Positions 63,349 through 64,000 of a stretch of 64,000 bases of DNA are shown here, in pieces. The stretch is taken from contig JAAWBX010000004.1 in assembly GCA_022792885.1 (NCBI GenBank), positions 36,908 to 100,907 of the forward strand. The letters are read 5' to 3'. The DNA comes from Lachnospiraceae bacterium. Lineage in GTDB: Bacteria > Bacillota > Clostridia > Lachnospirales > Lachnospiraceae. The first letter of the stretch is position 1. Each line of letters opens with the position of its first letter. The notes beneath the pieces were generated by a model. That model did no database searches and was not told where the DNA came from. It saw nothing but the letters and a program-made list of their open reading frames with translations. The position numbers and the translations under genes were made by a program.

Positions 63349-64000
63349 ACATCCTTCCCGTCCTTTATCTTTCCCCCAAAATGCAGACATTTCTCCGGGC
63401 AGGCCGCCGCGCATTTCCCACAGCGGATACATTCCGGGGAGCGGGAGATTTCGCGGACGGACAGATCCACCGGACAGGCCGCCTGACAGGCGCCGCACTT
63501 TAAGCAGCGCTCCTCCTCCCAGCGGATCTGAACCAGGCTAAACCGGTTAAACCACCCGTAAATGGCGCCCAGAGGGCAGAGATACTGGCAAAAAGGCCGG
63601 TAAACTTTGATCGAGAGGACAAGAAGCAGCAGCAGAATCCCCCATTTCCAGGCAAACAAAGCGCCCAGCCCCGCCCGAAGGGCTTCGTTGACGCTCAGCA
63701 GCGGCAGCGCTCCCAGTAAAGTCCCGGAGGGACAGAGATATTTGCAAAAAGCGGGAAGTTTCGCGAAGCCCCCGAATACGAACGTCGAGCCCACTCCCAC
63801 CAGCAGGAACAAAACCGCATACTTCCCGTATTTCAGGACCCGGTGACCAAAAAGGCGCTTCCGCTTGCGAAAAAGGGGAATTTTATGAAAAAGATCCTGT
63901 ACCAGACCGAAAGGACACAGCCAGCCGCAGACAAAGCGGCCGAAGAAACTGCCGAACACAAAGAGAAATCCCAGCGCGGCAAAAGGGATGTGAAATCCTC
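63342..64000 (-). CDS. NapH/YccM-like 4Fe-4S membrane protein, partial
   Basis: The frame is open to the window edge, so the 5' end is missing. Visible are CGWLCPFGLVQDLFHKIP, CKYLCPSG and FCQYLCPLGAIYGWFNR in membrane loops, followed by two ferredoxin motifs CLKCGACQAACPVD and CIRCGKCAAACPEK near the C-terminus. This layout fits NapH/NosR/RnfB-like electron-transfer proteins. It may pass electrons to a reductase outside the window. Confidence 0.85.
   Translation of the reverse strand, partial: GFHIPFAALGFLFVFGSFFGRFVCGWLCPFGLVQDLFHKIPLFRKRKRLFGHRVLKYGKYAVLFLLVGVGSTFVFGGFAKLPAFCKYLCPSGTLLGALPLLSVNEALRAGLGALFAWKWGILLLLLVLSIKVYRPFCQYLCPLGAIYGWFNRFSLVQIRWEEERCLKCGACQAACPVDLSVREISRSPECIRCGKCAAACPEKCLHFGGKIKDGKDVK

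Noticed and set aside
1..64000. tRNA or rRNA genes
   Set aside because: I saw no tRNA-like cloverleaf or rRNA-like stretch while reading; the GGTTCCACCC-like string near 46450 belongs to the T-box.

Overview
The window looks like chromosomal DNA from an anaerobic Gram-positive bacterium of class Clostridia, and Lachnospiraceae would fit best. The evidence is a T-box leader in front of thrS, strong AGGAGG ribosome sites, TTGACA/TATAAT promoters, a one-piece pyruvate:ferredoxin oxidoreductase, a lipoprotein-type NrfA with ResB/CcsA haem export, and Firmicutes-type TerD/TelA/YceG proteins. I cannot name the genus from sequence alone. Most genes lie on the minus strand. Base composition changes visibly: the polysaccharide block (about 10.2-22 kb) is AT-rich, while most of the rest is GC-richer.

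Layout. 1-10.2 kb is a catabolic island: class I fumarase-type hydratase (two subunits), a C-C bond lyase, a U32-like TIM-barrel protein, a phosphonopyruvate-decarboxylase-like ThDP enzyme, an aldo/keto reductase and an MmgE/PrpD protein. These enzymes look intact. The TRAP transporter, LysR regulator and an enolase-superfamily gene around them are broken. 10.2-23.3 kb is a capsule or exopolysaccharide operon with initiating sugar transferase, GT2, Wzy, Wzx, pyruvyl transferase, two PLP enzymes and FemAB/GNAT genes, including several gene remnants. 23.4-26.3 kb has a helicase with five helicase-associated repeats, preceded by a 438-bp element bounded by 27-bp inverted repeats.

26.3-44.2 kb is the most unusual part: a Ter (tellurium-resistance-like) stress island. 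One arm reads serine protease, rhomboid, YceG, TelA, three TerD, a calcium-type P-ATPase and a HAD hydrolase. Divergent from it is a TIM-barrel C-C bond lyase. Converging on that lyase is a four-gene arm: FRG-domain protein, AIPR-family protein, PRTase_2/TRSP and PRTase_1/PELOTA. The last three overlap one another. Two abortive-infection-type genes are thus tightly packed with the genes thought to make the nucleoside-like Ter metabolite, and a trypsin-like protease carries the same module that occurs twice in YceG.

44.4-64 kb is more ordinary: thrS under T-box control; ccsA, resB and nrfA with a Crp/Fnr regulator; a DNA alkylation repair gene; a GntR-regulated TRAP/UxaA sugar-acid operon; a divergent aminotransferase; nifJ; a glyoxalase-like protein; an HD-domain protein; and the start of an NapH-like ferredoxin gene. 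The TRAP operon and the aminotransferase each have a good promoter followed by the same 16-base sequence, a likely shared operator.
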